Source: Atopobiaceae bacterium (GTDB lineage: Bacteria > Actinomycetota > Coriobacteriia > Coriobacteriales > Atopobiaceae). From it: a stretch of DNA of 43,429 nucleotides. Shown here piece after piece: positions 7,701-20,400 of the stretch. The stretch covers positions 1-43,429 of the forward strand of contig JAFWMH010000051.1 of NCBI GenBank assembly GCA_017510785.1, in the 5' to 3' direction. The translations under genes and the position numbers were made by a program. Position 1 is the stretch's first letter. Every line of letters begins with the position of its first letter. The notes beneath the pieces are model-generated. The model was not told the origin of the DNA, did no database searches, and worked only from the letters and a program-made list of their open reading frames with translations.

Positions 7701-9194
7701 ATGCTTGCAAAGATCCTCATGATGGTCGTGTTCATCGCGGCCGTCGTCGCCATCGGCTTGCGCACGCGCAACCAGGCGGGAAGCGTTGAGGGCTTCGTCC
7801 TCGGCGGACGCAACGTCGGGCCTTGGCTCTCCGCGTTCGCCTACGGCACCAGCTATTTCTCTGCCGTCATTTTCGTAGGTTACGCCGGGCAGTTCGGCTG
7901 GAAGTACGGCATCTCCGCCACCTGGATTGGCGTCGGCAATGCCTTCATTGGCAGTCTTCTCGCCTGGATCGTCCTCGGAAGACGCACCCGCCTCATGACC
8001 CACCGCCTCGGCTCGGCAACCATGCCGCAGTTCTTTGGCTCGCGCTACAGTAGCGAGGCACTGCGCGTCGCATCGGCCGCCATTATCTTCGTGTTCCTCA
8101 TCCCCTACACCGCCTCGGTTTACAACGGCCTCTCGCGTCTCTTCGAGATGGCCTTCGGCATCGATTACACCATATGTATTATTGGCATGGCCATCGTTAC
8201 CTGCGTATACGTGGTGCTGGGCGGCTACATGGCCACCGTCGTCAACGACTTCGTGCAGGGCATCGTTATGCTGGTGGGCATTCTCGCCATCATTGGCACC
8301 GTGCTCGGAGATAATGGCGGTTTTATGGCAGCCTACACCAAGCTCTCCCAAATTCCCGTCGAGGGCTCTCCCATGGCCGGCCCGCTTGCGTCGTTCCTTG
8401 GCCCCGACCCGCTCAACCTTTTGGGCGTCGTCATTCTTACCTCTCTCGGCACGTGGGGCCTGCCGCAAATGGTGGGCAAGTTCTACGCCATCAAGAGTGA
8501 CGAGGCCGTGCGCCAGGGCGCCATTATCTCCACGTTCTTTGCCGTAATCGTCGCAGGCGGCAGCTACTTCCTCGGCGGCTTCGGACGCCTGTACGCAGAT
8601 AAGGTCGCTTTTAATCCCGAGACCGGCGCACCCGTGTTCGACTCCATCGTGCCGTCCATGCTCTCCACCCTGCCCGACTTGCTCATTGGCCTGGTTATTG
8701 TGCTGGTCCTCTCGGCGAGCATGTCCACGCTTTCTTCGCTGGTGCTCACCAGCTCTTCCACCCTCACCATCGACCTCATCAAGGATCGTGTCGTTAAGGA
8801 TATGGACGAGAAGAAGCAACTCATCGTGATGCGCGCGCTGCTCGTGGTGTTCGTCGTGCTCTCGGCCGTTATCGCCCTGTGGCAGTACACCTCCCCCGTC
8901 AACTTTATTGCCCAACTCATGGGCATTTCGTGGGGCGCGCTCGCCGGCGCCTTCCTGGGGCCGTTCCTTTGGGGCCTGTACAGCAAGCGCATTTCGAAGG
9001 CCGCCGTTTGGGTGAGCTTCATCCTCGGCGTCGGTTTGACCACCGCGAACATGTTCATCGGGTTCATCTCGAGCCCCGTCAACTGCGGCGCCATCGCCAT
9101 GCTGCTCTCGTTGCTGGTCGTACCCCTGGTAAGCGCGTTCACACCTGCGGTACCTTTCGAACTCGATCCGCCAGCCGAGCCGCGCTCGCTGTAG
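7701..9194 (+). CDS. Sodium:solute symporter family permease
   Basis: A 497-residue polytopic membrane protein of the SSS family (sodium-coupled uptake of sugars, amino acids, vitamins or organic acids). FVLGGRNVGPWLSAFAYG and the following SYFSAVIFVGYAGQFGW are the conserved TM1-TM2 sodium-site region; about 13 hydrophobic segments are visible and TSLGTWGLPQMVGKFYA matches the central family motif. The open frame extends upstream to a TTG at 7575, but the ATG at 7701 is preferred because it starts at the family's usual N-terminus and follows GAAGGAAGG. A strong terminator lies 50 bp beyond the stop. The substrate cannot be assigned. Confidence 0.9.
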   Translation: MLAKILMMVVFIAAVVAIGLRTRNQAGSVEGFVLGGRNVGPWLSAFAYGTSYFSAVIFVGYAGQFGWKYGISATWIGVGNAFIGSLLAWIVLGRRTRLMTHRLGSATMPQFFGSRYSSEALRVASAAIIFVFLIPYTASVYNGLSRLFEMAFGIDYTICIIGMAIVTCVYVVLGGYMATVVNDFVQGIVMLVGILAIIGTVLGDNGGFMAAYTKLSQIPVEGSPMAGPLASFLGPDPLNLLGVVILTSLGTWGLPQMVGKFYAIKSDEAVRQGAIISTFFAVIVAGGSYFLGGFGRLYADKVAFNPETGAPVFDSIVPSMLSTLPDLLIGLVIVLVLSASMSTLSSLVLTSSSTLTIDLIKDRVVKDMDEKKQLIVMRALLVVFVVLSAVIALWQYTSPVNFIAQLMGISWGALAGAFLGPFLWGLYSKRISKAAVWVSFILGVGLTTANMFIGFISSPVNCGAIAMLLSLLVVPLVSAFTPAVPFELDPPAEPRSL

Positions 9195-9242
9195 GCGCAC
9201 CGCTTGCAGAAACCTCGGCGGTCCACACATACGTAACGCCAC

Positions 9243-9266
9243 GCCCCTCGCAAGAGGGGCTTTTTT
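9243..9266 (+). terminator. Rho-independent terminator after the symporter gene
   Basis: The stem GCCCCTC / GAGGGGC with a GCAA tetraloop is followed directly by six T residues. Confidence 0.9.
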
Positions 9267-9284
9267 CGTGATATTTCGATTCAC

Positions 9285-9302
9285 GCCCCTCATACGAGGG
9301 GC
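9285..9302. repeat. Second copy of the same stem-loop
   Basis: GCCCCTC-ATAC-GAGGGGC repeats the terminator stem 42 bp downstream with a different loop and no T-run. ATTTCGATTCACGCCCCTC versus ACGCCCCTC suggests a local duplication. Confidence 0.7.
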
Positions 9303-9640
9303 GACGCATTTGCGCCATTTCGCAGATTATAGGAGTGGTGCACTCTCGCCTTCGAGTGAATACAGCATCCATACTCTCGTATGCAAGCATAGCCCAAGCC
9401 GTCATCACCGCCGAAGACCTGTTTGCCGAAAAACCTGTACCAATGCGACGCGTCATTTCGTCGATACCACATACTTTTAACGAAATACTGTCCCACGTTT
9501 GGCGTATATTCATACGAACGGGCGCGACTACGCGCACTTTGGCGAGCCGCACACGTCAAACGCTCGGCAACATGCACGCCGCAACATCACGGTTAAAATA
9601 CTGTTGCGTCGCAGGCGAACAAGGAGGCAAGGTCAACACA

Positions 9641-11362
9641 ATGGAATCGATAAGAAGCACAATAAACTACCTCTACGAAGACAAGCTCATTCGCAAGAGC
9701 AGCTTCCACTACATGATTCCCGCCATCATCGGCTTGGTGTTCGGGCAAATCTCGCCCATAGTTGGCGGCATTTGCATCTCGGCCAGCCTCGGGGAAGTGC
9801 CCTTCTCTGCGCTCAGCACCGTCGAGCCCATAAACCTCATCTTTAGCGCCATAGGAAGCTTGGTTGGCGTAGGATGCGGCATAACCATTTCCAAATGCTC
9901 CGGTTCGGGCGACAAGGACACGGCGGCGCGCATTTTTACACGAGCCGTCATAGCCGCGGTAGTTGCGGCGGTCGTCGTAAGCGTCGCAATGCTCGTCTTT
10001 CACGACCCGCTCCTGCGATTCCTTCGCGCGACGCCCGAAAACTTCGCCTTCGCGCGGGAATACCTCACTGTGCTCTTGTTGGGCTCGGTTCCCATCGTCC
10101 TCTTTTTTGCCGGTGACTACATTCTTACCGACGACAACGACCCCGGCCTCGTACTCGTAGCCAACATGGTCGCAGCGGTCGTAAACATCCTGGGCAACGT
10201 AATAGGCATGGAGGTGCTCCACCTTCACATTGGCGCCAGCGCATTCGCTATGGTGCTTGGCGACCTTTGCGCCTGTATTATCTTCCTCAAGCACTTCAAG
10301 AAGAAGGACTCCCTCTGCCGCTTCGTAAAGCCCGAGCGCAAAGAGGGCGACCCCAGCATACTCTCGGCACTCAAGCCAGGCACGCCCATGGCCATTATGT
10401 ACCTCATGTTCACCATTCAAATGATCGTGCAAAACCTCGTCCTGAGCAGCGAAAGCGGCACCAGCGGCCTTGGCAATTCTGCCGTCATAGATAACCTCGT
10501 GCTTTTCCTCACCATCTTTACCGCATCAACAAGCGAACCAGTCATGCCCCTGGCATCATCGTACTTCGGAGAGGGCAATCACTGCGGCACGCTACTGGTC
10601 AAGCGATCCATGTATCATTTGGGACTCTGCATTCTTGCGCCCATCATCATCGTGCTTGTTGCGGTTCCCCAACTGTTCATGGCGCTGTTCTCCGTGCAGG
10701 ACCCCATCATGCTCGAAACGCTACCCTTCGCCATACGCATCGTATGCCTCAATGCCCTGTTCACCTTTACCAACGACTCCATGGTGAACTACCTTTCGGC
10801 CACGGAGCGCGAACGCCTCGCGAACGTATCGTACGCCATACAAATCGTGGTTAATATCGCCGCCACACTCGGGCTCGCCAACGTCGTGGGCATGGACGCC
10901 CCGTGGTACGGCACTATGCTCGCAAACGTGTGCGCATGCCTGTTCCTGCTCATCGCCGGCCGTCTCTTCAAGGGCTACGTCAAGCAGTACCCCGAAAACG
11001 CCCTCGTCCTCACCGGCGGCAACACGGACGCCGCGCAAATCGATGAGTGGCACACCGATACGCTCAAGGTACTTGGACAAGAGCAAACGAACGCGGTTTG
11101 GCAGAAGGTCATCGAGCCCTTCTTGGCCTCGGACGCCAACGAGCCAAACCAGCTTTGCTCGTATTCCATCATTCGGCGCGACAACGGCGATACGGCGGCC
11201 ATCCTGCGCTATGGCGGCCACACGAGCCTCAAGCACCTCTTGCTCGGCGAAGAGGGCGGCGAGGAAGAGGACGAGGCAGAGCTTTCGCATGTATATGGTG
11301 AGTGCGTGCGCTCTGAGTTCAATACGTTACGAAGGTTGATGATAAACTTCAAGGCAGCATAA
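9641..11362 (+). CDS. MATE-family exporter with a ~110-residue C-terminal extension
   Basis: A 573-residue protein. Residues ~1-455 hold twelve hydrophobic segments of a MATE/MOP-superfamily multidrug or metabolite exporter (SSFHYMIPAIIGLVFGQISP; GCGITISKCSGSGD; LKPGTPMAIMYLMFTIQM). The start at 9641 has AAGGAGG and AAGG upstream; the frame is open to 9335 but lacks similarity there. After the last helix the protein continues for about 110 residues (LKVLGQEQTNAVWQKVIEPF, IIRRDNGDTAAILRYGGHTS, then an acidic stretch). Some gut-bacterial MATE proteins near SpoIIE/STAS genes carry a C-terminal histidine-kinase-type ATPase; this tail may be a divergent remnant of one, but the N and G boxes are not recognisable. 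It lies 55 bp before the NRPS gene and very likely exports its product. Confidence 0.88.
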   Translation: MESIRSTINYLYEDKLIRKSSFHYMIPAIIGLVFGQISPIVGGICISASLGEVPFSALSTVEPINLIFSAIGSLVGVGCGITISKCSGSGDKDTAARIFTRAVIAAVVAAVVVSVAMLVFHDPLLRFLRATPENFAFAREYLTVLLLGSVPIVLFFAGDYILTDDNDPGLVLVANMVAAVVNILGNVIGMEVLHLHIGASAFAMVLGDLCACIIFLKHFKKKDSLCRFVKPERKEGDPSILSALKPGTPMAIMYLMFTIQMIVQNLVLSSESGTSGLGNSAVIDNLVLFLTIFTASTSEPVMPLASSYFGEGNHCGTLLVKRSMYHLGLCILAPIIIVLVAVPQLFMALFSVQDPIMLETLPFAIRIVCLNALFTFTNDSMVNYLSATERERLANVSYAIQIVVNIAATLGLANVVGMDAPWYGTMLANVCACLFLLIAGRLFKGYVKQYPENALVLTGGNTDAAQIDEWHTDTLKVLGQEQTNAVWQKVIEPFLASDANEPNQLCSYSIIRRDNGDTAAILRYGGHTSLKHLLLGEEGGEEEDEAELSHVYGECVRSEFNTLRRLMINFKAA

Positions 11363-11417
11363 GGTTCGCTTCTATATAAGGCCTGCAATAGATAGTATCA
11401 ATTGGAAACGAGGGAGT

Positions 11418-14400
11418 ATGACCGAACGAGAATTCAAACAACTACTAAGTATCCACGACACAGAGTGGTCAGTGCCGTATAAGCCGGCCTATCGGCTTGT
11501 AGAGGACTCCGCCCACGCGCATCCCGACCGCATGGCGGTTATAGCCTGCGACCGCTCACTCACCTACGGCGAGCTCAACGCCGAGGCAAACGCGGCGGCG
11601 CACGCGCTCGTGGAGGCGGGCGCCGGAGCCGAGACTAAGGTCGCCGTGTTCGCCGATCGCGACGGTTGGGCCTACGTCATGCGTACGGCACCGCTCAAGG
11701 CTGGTGCCGCCTTCATGCCCATCGACCCCGAGTACCCCGAAGAGCGCGTGCGCTACATCTTGGAGGACTCGGGCTGCAACCTCGTGCTTACCACGCAGGC
11801 CATCCACGAGCGCCGAGCCGACCTGTTCGACGCACTTTCAGACCTTGGCCTCAACGTCATCGAGGTCGAGACGGCGGTGTCCTCGCACGACACGTCGGAC
11901 CTAGGCCTGGAGGTGGCCCCGCACGATCTCGCCTACGTCATTTACACCTCGGGCTCCACGGGCAAGCCCAAGGGCGTAATGCTCGAGAATCACAACCTCA
12001 ACAATTTCTGCCACATGAACCCAAAGAACATCGAAGTCGTCTTTAACGTGCAGGACTGCAGCGTGACCATTGCCCTGGCCGCCTTCACGTTTGACGTCTC
12101 GGTAATGGAGCAGTTCCTGCCGCTCGCAAACGGCCAGACGGTCGTATTGGCAACGATGGACCAAATCATGGATCCAGACGCCATGGCACAGCTTATTGAG
12201 CAACATCAGGTGGATTCGTTTACCTGCACGCCGAGCTATCTTTCCAACCTCATAGAGGTACCGGTGTTCGCCAACGCCATGGAGCGAATTCGAGCCGTGG
12301 ACGTGGGTGCCGAGGCGTTCCCGGGCGACCTGTACACGCGCCTCAAGGCCATCAACCCCAACATGAACATCATGAACAGCTACGGTCCCACCGAGTGCAC
12401 CGTTTCCAGTACGGCCGCCATTCTGGCGGGACCCGACGACATCACCATCGGCGTGCCCCTCGCCAACTACCACTGCATTACGGTCAACGAGGAGGGCGAG
12501 CCCCTTCCCATCGGCTCGCAGGGCGAACTCGTCATCCTAGGTGACGGCGTGGGCCGTGGCTACATCGGCCGCGACGACCTCAACAAGCGCAACTTCATAT
12601 CCTACTTTGGTATCCCCGCATACCGCGCCGGCGACTTGGCTGTGGTGCGTGCCGATGGCAACATCGAGTTCCACGGGCGCGTGGACGACCAGGTTAAGTT
12701 GCGCGGCCTACGCGTAGAGCTGGGCGAGGTCGAAAAGGTCATCGGTAGCTTCCCCGGCGTCAAGCAGGCCGTGGTCACGGTCGTTAAGGGAGCGCAGGAG
12801 TACCTGGCCGCGCACTTCCTCGCCGACAAGCCCGTCGACATTCCCGAGCTCAAGCGCCATGCCAAGCAGTATCTCACCTCCTACATGGTACCCCAGAGCT
12901 TCATGCAGATGGACGAGTTCCCCCTCACCCCCAACGGCAAGGTGGACAAGCGCGCCCTGCCCGAGGCCGAACTGGATTACAGCGACATCGTGCCCGCCGC
13001 AACGGACACGCAAAAGCAGCTGCTGGACATCGTGTTTGGTATTCTCAAAACCGACCGCGTTGGCATTACCACCGACCTGCTTGAGGCGGGCCTCTCCTCG
13101 CTCGGTGCCATCCGCCTGTGCAGCGAGATTCGCGCAGCATTCAACGTGGCCATAAAGACCTCTGAGCTCGCCGACAACTCCACGGTAGAGGACCTCGAGC
13201 GCCTCATTGGCGCTGCGGGCCCGACGCGTACCTACGAGCTGCGCGACGAGTATCCGCTTTCGCAAACACAGACGGGCATTCTTATTGAGGTTCTGCGGCA
13301 TCCGGGCACCACCATGTACAACCTGCCCGAGCTCTATACGCTCGACGCCTCGGTGGACGTGGAGAAGCTTGCCGATGCCGTGCGTGCGGCCATAGCCGTC
13401 CATCCGTATCTGTTCATGACGGTGCGCAGGGACGAGGAGGGCAAGCTGCACGCCGTACGACGTGACGGACATCCCTTCGAAGTAGATATTATCCGGACCG
13501 AGAGCCTGCCCACGGAGGACGAGCTCGTACGCCCGTTCGACCTCATGAGCGGTGAGCTCTTGTTCCGCGCAGAGATTTACGTAACGGACGACGGCTCGTA
13601 TTTGCTGTTCGACACGCACCACATCGTGAGCGACGGCGGCTCCATCGACATCCTCATGGAGGACGTGGAGCGCGCCTTCCAGGGCGAGACGCTGCAGGCC
13701 GAAGAATACACGGGCTTTGAGTTCGCACTCGACGAGGAAGAGGCACGCGCAACCAATCGCCTGGATGCCGCCAAGGCGTTCTACGATGGCTACTTCCGCG
13801 GATGCGGAGGCGAGACCATGCCCGTGAAGGATGGCGACGAGGCCGCAGGACATGTGGCGATGGAGCGACTCCGCGGCAAGGCGAATGGTGCGGCAGTGCG
13901 CGCCTTCTGCGACGAGCACAGCCTGCCGCTCAATGCCTTCTTTACGGCCGCCTTCGCCTTTGCACTCAAGGAGTACGCCGACGCCGAGGTACCGGTGTTC
14001 ACCACCATCTACAACGGCCGCAACGACCCGCGCCTTGCGAACAGCGTATCCATGCTGGTAAAGACGCTTCCCGTATCGCTCGACTGCAAGGACGACGACT
14101 ACGTAATGTCGCTTGTAGAAACCTGCAAGTCGTACCTCACCGCCGCCATGGCCAACGACCTGTACAGCTTCGCCGAGATTCACCAAGCGTACGGCATAGA
14201 TGGCGACATGATGTTCGTGTACCAGGGCGAGTTCGAGCACGGATTCCCCCTGGGAGGCAAGAATGCGCCCGTCAAGCAGCTGGGCCTCTCGCGCGCGCGT
14301 GCGGCCTTTGCCCTCGACCTCTCGCTCGACGGCGACGAGCTCGTGTTCGAGCCCGAATACGACCCCTCGGTATTCTCGCCCTATACCGTGCATGGCATGG

Positions 14401-17400
14401 TTAGCCTCATGGACCACGTGGTGGACGAGTTCGTAGCGAAGGATCGTCTGCGCGACGTTACGCTGGTTTCTGCGGAGGACGAAGCGGCTATCCTGGCGCT
14501 TCACGACACAGATTGGCCCGTGGCCGAGCGTCCCGCCTACCGCTTGTTGCAAGACCAGGCCGAGACAAACCCCGATGCCGTGGCGCTCGTGGCATGCGAC
14601 CGCACGCTCACTTACGGCGAGCTCAACGGACTGGCCAACGCGGTGGGCCACGCGCTTGTGAGCGCCGGTGCCGCGCCCGGCTCGATGGTGGCCGTAATGG
14701 CCGAGCGAGACAGCTGGGCCTACGTAATGCGACAAGCCGCGCTCAAGGCGGGCGCCGCTTTCTTGCCCATCGACCCCGAGTATCCCGAGGAGCGTGTGCG
14801 CTACATCTTGGCGGACTCGGGCTGCAGGCTGGTGCTCACCACACAGGCAATCCTCGAGCACCGCGCGAATCTCTTTGCAAACATCGCCGATTTGCAAGTT
14901 ACGGTTGTGGAGGCCTCAAGGGCGACTGAGCTGCAAAGCCAGTCGAACCTCAACGTGGAAGTGGACCCACACGACCTGGCCTACGTCATTTACACGTCCG
15001 GCTCCACTGGACGTCCCAAGGGCGTGATGATAGAGAACCACAACCTCGTGAACTTTGTGGACGACAACGACAAGAACTACGAGATTTTGGGCTACACGCG
15101 GCGCGCACACGTGAGTTTGGCCATTGCCGCGCTCACCTTTGACTTCGCCATCATGGAGGAGTTCGTGCCCCTAGCCAACGGCATGACGGTAGTGCTGGCC
15201 ACAGGCGAGCAGATAATGGACCCCATCGCCATAGGCACGCTCATGCGCAGCAACGACGTAGACGTGATGAGCTGTACGCCGAGCTATCTCTCCAACATGC
15301 TGGCCGTGTCGGACTTCGCCGATGCCGTCGCCAATCTCAAGTCGGTAGACATGGGCGCCGAGGCGTTCCCACCCGATTTGTACGCCCGCCTCAAGGCAGT
15401 GAATCCCAACATCTACATCATGAACGGTTACGGTCCCACCGAGGCCACCATTAGCTGCACCATGCAAGTGGTTACCGACGCCACCAACGTGACCATCGGC
15501 ATTCCCAACGCAAACGTGCACGTGGCCACCGTGGACCGCGCGGGCAGGCTGCAGCCGCTCGGAGCCACCGGCGAACTGGCAATTCTGGGTGACGGCGTCG
15601 GTCGTGGATACGTGGGACGCGAGGACCTCAACGCCCGCAGCTTCGTACGACTGCTGGGGATGCCCGCCTACCGCTCCGGCGACCTCGCGCGCCTGCGCTC
15701 CGATGGCCAAATCGAGTATCGCGGCCGCATGGACGACCAGGTCAAGCTGCGTGGACTCCGCGTCGAGCTGGGCGAAATCGAGAGCGTCATGAACTCCTAT
15801 CCTGGTGTGCGCACCAGCGTATGCGTGGTGGCCCACGGCGAGACGGACTACCTGGCCGCATATTTCACGGCCGAGCAAGAGGTTGACCTCACCGACTTCC
15901 GCGCGCACTTGGCGAAGTACCTCACCTCCTACATGGTGCCCCAGGCCTACCTGCAGCTGGACGAGCTGCCGCTCACGGCCAATGGCAAGGTGGACAAGAA
16001 GGCGCTGCCCGAGGTGCAGGTTGCAACCGAGGAGATTGTGGCGCCCGAAAACGAAACGCAGGAGCGCATCCTCAACATCGTGCGCACGGTAATCGGAATC
16101 GACGAACTTGGCATCACCACCGACCTCTTTGAAGTGGGCTTGTCATCCATCGGATGCATACGACTGGGCGCCCTACTTGGCGATGAGTTCAACACACCCG
16201 TAAAGGTGGCCGACCTCTTCGAGCGCAGGACGGTTCGCGAGCTCGAGGAACTCATAGCCAATGCTGGCGAAGTCGTAACGCACGAGCTACGCGAGGCCTA
16301 CCCACTCTCGCAAACGCAGGCCGGCATCTTTGTGGAATGCCTGCGCTTCCCCAATACCACGGCGTACAACATCCCCTATTTGTACAAGCTGGGCAACGAC
16401 GTGGATATTGAGCGCCTTCGCGAGGCGCTGCAAAAAACGCTGGTGGCGCATCCGTACCTGTTCGCAACCATTCGTCGCGACGTCGACGGCGAGATTCGTG
16501 CCGTAAGAAACAAGCCGCAGGTGCCCGAGCTGCCCGTGCGCTCGGAGCTGCCGAAAGTGCAGGACCTCGTACGTCCGTTCGATCTCACTTCGGGCGAGCC
16601 GCTGTTCCGCGTGGAGCTGTTCGACGTGGCAGATGGCAAGTATCTGTTCGTCGACACGCACCACATCGTGAGCGACGGCGAGTCGCTCGACATCCTGTTC
16701 GACGACGTCGAGAAAGCCTATGCTGGCGAAGATGTAGAGGCCGAAACGTACACCGGCTTCGAGTACGCGCTCGACGAGGAGGCCGCGCGTGGCTCCGAGC
16801 GCCTTGAGGCCGCAAAGTCGTTCTTCGACGGCATCTTCCGCGGCTGCGGCGGCGACACCTTGCCTACCAAGGATGGAAGCAAAGGCGCTGGCCACATCGC
16901 GTATGTAAACATGGCGGCGGAAGGCGTCGCGGATGAGGTTCGCGACTTCTGTGACAAAAACGGTATAACGCCCAACGCGTTCTTTACCACGGCGTTCGGC
17001 CTCGCGCTGCAATCCTACACCGCAGCAGAGGACGGTGCGGTATTTGCCACCATCTATAACGGTCGCAGCGACTCCAGGCTCGAAAACAGCATCACCATGC
17101 TCGTAAAGACGCTTCCCGTGCTGTTCGCAGACGACCCTGCCCTGCCGGTCGCCGAGGCCATTGCCGCGTGCCAGCAGTACCTGCTCAGCGCCATGGCAAA
17201 CGACATATATAGCTTCGCAGAGATAAGCGCAGCCTACGACATAAAGGGCGACATGCTCTTCGCGTACCAAGGCGACTCCAATTCGAGCGACATGCTCATC
17301 GGCGGCAGCACCGCCACGGTGGTTGACCTCGAGCTCTCGCAGGCAAAGGCCGGCATGGACATCGATGTGTTCATGGAAGGCAACAAGGTCGCAATTGACT

Positions 17401-20400
17401 GTTCGTACGATCCCGCTCAATACAGCGACCGTACGGTAGGCGGCCTGCTGGGAATGTTGCTAACCATATGCCACGAGCTCACCGTACGCGAAACGCTGGG
17501 GCAGGTGAAACTTACCACCTTGGAAGACGAGGAGCGCATCCGCTCACTCCACAACACCGACTGGCCCGTGGCCGAGCGCCCCGCCTATCGCTTGGTGCAG
17601 GACCAGGCCGCTGCCAACCCCGACGCCACGGCCGTCGTCGCCTGCGACCGCACGCTCACCTATGGCGAGCTCAACGCGCAGGCCAACGCAATCGCGCACG
17701 AACTCGTCGCAACCGGCGTCGGCCCTGAGTCTATGGTAGCCGTACTCGCCGAGCGCAACAGCTGGGCCTACGTCATGCGTCAGGCAGCGCTCAAGGCAGG
17801 CGGCGCCTTCCTGCCCATCGACCCGGAATACCCCGAGGAGCGCGTACGCTACATCCTTGAGGACTCGGGTTGCAGGCTGGTGCTCACAACCGAGGAGGTG
17901 CTCGCGCAGCGCGCCGAGCTGTTCGGGCAACTCGCCGATTTGGGACTCACCATCGTGGAGGCCAAGCAGGCTGCAACGGAAGGCGACACGTCAAACCTCG
18001 ACGTGGAGGTCAAGCCCGAAAACCTCGCCTATACCATTTACACCTCCGGCTCCACAGGACGCCCCAAGGGCGTGATGCTCACCAACAAGAACCTCGTGAA
18101 CTTCGTGGACGACGATGACAATAACCACGAGATTTTGGGTTACACGCGTCGCGGGCACGCAAGCTTGGCCATAGCGGCGCTTACCTTCGACTTCGCCATC
18201 ATGGAGGAGTTCGTACCTCTGGCTAACGGACTCACTGTGGTGCTGGCCACGGGCGAGCAGATTCTCGATCCCGCAGGCATTGCGAACCTCATGCTCGACA
18301 ACAACGTGGACGTTATGAGCTGCACGCCAAGCTACATGTCCAACATGCTCGACTCCCCCGATTTCGCGAAGGCCGTAAGCGGTCTCGCCTCCGTGGACTT
18401 CGGCGCCGAGGCGTTCCCACCGGCACTCTTCACAAAGCTTCGCGAAGTAAATCCGAACCTTTATGTTATGAACGGCTACGGGCCCACCGAGGCCACCATC
18501 AGCTGCACCATGCAAGTGGTCGACGGCTCCGGCGACATCACCATCGGCATTCCCAACGTCAACGTACACGTAGCCACCGTGGATCGCGCTGGCAGGCTGC
18601 AACCGCTGGGCGCCACGGGCGAGCTGGCAATTCTGGGCGACGGCGTCGGACGCGGCTATGTGGGACGCGACGACCTCACCGCACGCAGCTTCATCCGCCT
18701 GCTGGAGATGCCGGCCTATCGCTCCGGCGACCTCGCACGCATCCGCCCGGACGGGCAAATCGAGTACCGAGGCCGCATGGACGACCAAGTGAAGCTGCGT
18801 GGCCTGCGCGTCGAGCTGGGCGAAATCGAGAGCGTTCTCAACTCCTACCCCGGCGTAAAGATGAGCACGGTAGTGGTCGCCCATGGCCAAACGGACTACC
18901 TCGCGGCCTACTTTACCGCCGACAAGCAGGTAGACCTCGACGCGCTCAAGGCGCACTTGGGCTCTTATCTTACGGCCTACATGGTGCCGCAGGCCTACCT
19001 GCAGCTGGACGAGATTCCGCTCACGGCGAACGGCAAGGTGGACAAGAAGGCGCTGCCGACGATTGAGCAGGAGCGGGCAGAGCGCACGATTAAGGCACCG
19101 ACCACCGAACTCCAAACGACGCTGTGCGACATCATTAAGAACGTACTCGCGCTTGACGAGGTAAGCGTGGACGAGGACTTCTTCGCACTCGGCGGAACGT
19201 CGCTCACGGCGGCCAAGGTCATGATGGCAGCCATGGTGCAAGACCTCCCGATTGTGTATCAGGATTTGTTCGATAGGCCCACCGTTGAGGGACTCGAGCA
19301 GGTTATTCTTAGCAAGCGTGAGGCCGAATCGGCCGCAGACGAGGCAGCACAGCCAAACGTGAGCGAACACGACAATCCGGATACCAACGCCATAGCCCAG
19401 CCAGCGTGCCTCAAGTACAACACACCCGAGTATGTGCACGAAATCAAGCGAGGCGACATTGGCAACGTGCTTCTTACGGGTACCACCGGATTCTTGGGCG
19501 CCCACATGCTTAAGGAGCTCATCGACTCCACGGACGCCGTCGTATACTGCCTCATCCGCGATGGCGAGGTATCGGCAGAGGAGCGCCTCACCACCAACAT
19601 GTTCTATTACTTCGAGGAGAACTATAAACCCTACCTTGGCAACAGGGTAATCGTCCTGCACGGCGACATTACGGACGAGGAAAGCGTGTGGGCAGCCTCC
19701 AGCGAGGACTTCCAAACGGTCATTAACTGCGCAGCGTGCGTAAAGCACTTTGCCGACTTCGGGTTCCTCAAGTCCGTGAATACCGACGGAGTGCAAAACC
19801 TTGCCTCCATGTGCGTAGAGAAAGGCGCTCGACTCGTCCACGTTTCGACCGTCTCCGTTGCAGGCGACGTGGTGGGCGACGAAAGCTACAATCCGGTGCT
19901 CACCGAGAGCAAGCTCGAACTTGGCCAAGAGACGGAATCGAACGGATACGTTCACACCAAGTACCTGGCCGAAAAGCTCATTCTTCGCATGGTGGACGAG
20001 GAGGGCCTCGACGCAAAGATCATGCGTGTGGGCAACCTCATGAGCCGTCAACTCGACGGCGAGTTCCAGGTGAACTTCGCCACGAACAACTTTATGAGCA
20101 CGCTCAGGTCCTACGCGGCGCTGGGCAGCTTCCCCGTAGACGAGATGGACGAGCAAGACGAGTTCTCCCCCATCGACGAGGTTGCGCGTGCCATCGTGCT
20201 CCTCGCTGGCACGGACAAGAAGTTCACCGTGTTCCATGCGTACAACTCGCATACGGTTGAGATGGGCAACATCATCTTGGCCATGCAGCAGTGCGGCATA
20301 GCGATTGACGTCGTGGAGCCGGACGAGTTCGTTCGCAGGCTCCGCACCGCGCTTGCGGACGACGCCATCAACGCCTATGTGTCGCCGCTCGTCAACTACA

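Larger units (their letters stand above)
9195..9640. other. Spacer before the MATE/NRPS operon
   Basis: It contains a terminator and a second stem-loop (see separate entries). The rest has no gene: the in-frame upstream extension of the MATE frame from 9335 lacks family similarity. The MATE/NRPS promoter should lie here, but I see no good -35/-10 pair. Confidence 0.6.

Noticed and set aside
7572..9293. 573-codon minus-strand frame opposite the symporter
   Set aside because: Composition (charged low-complexity H/E/D/R) is typical of an antisense shadow; the plus strand has a clear symporter.
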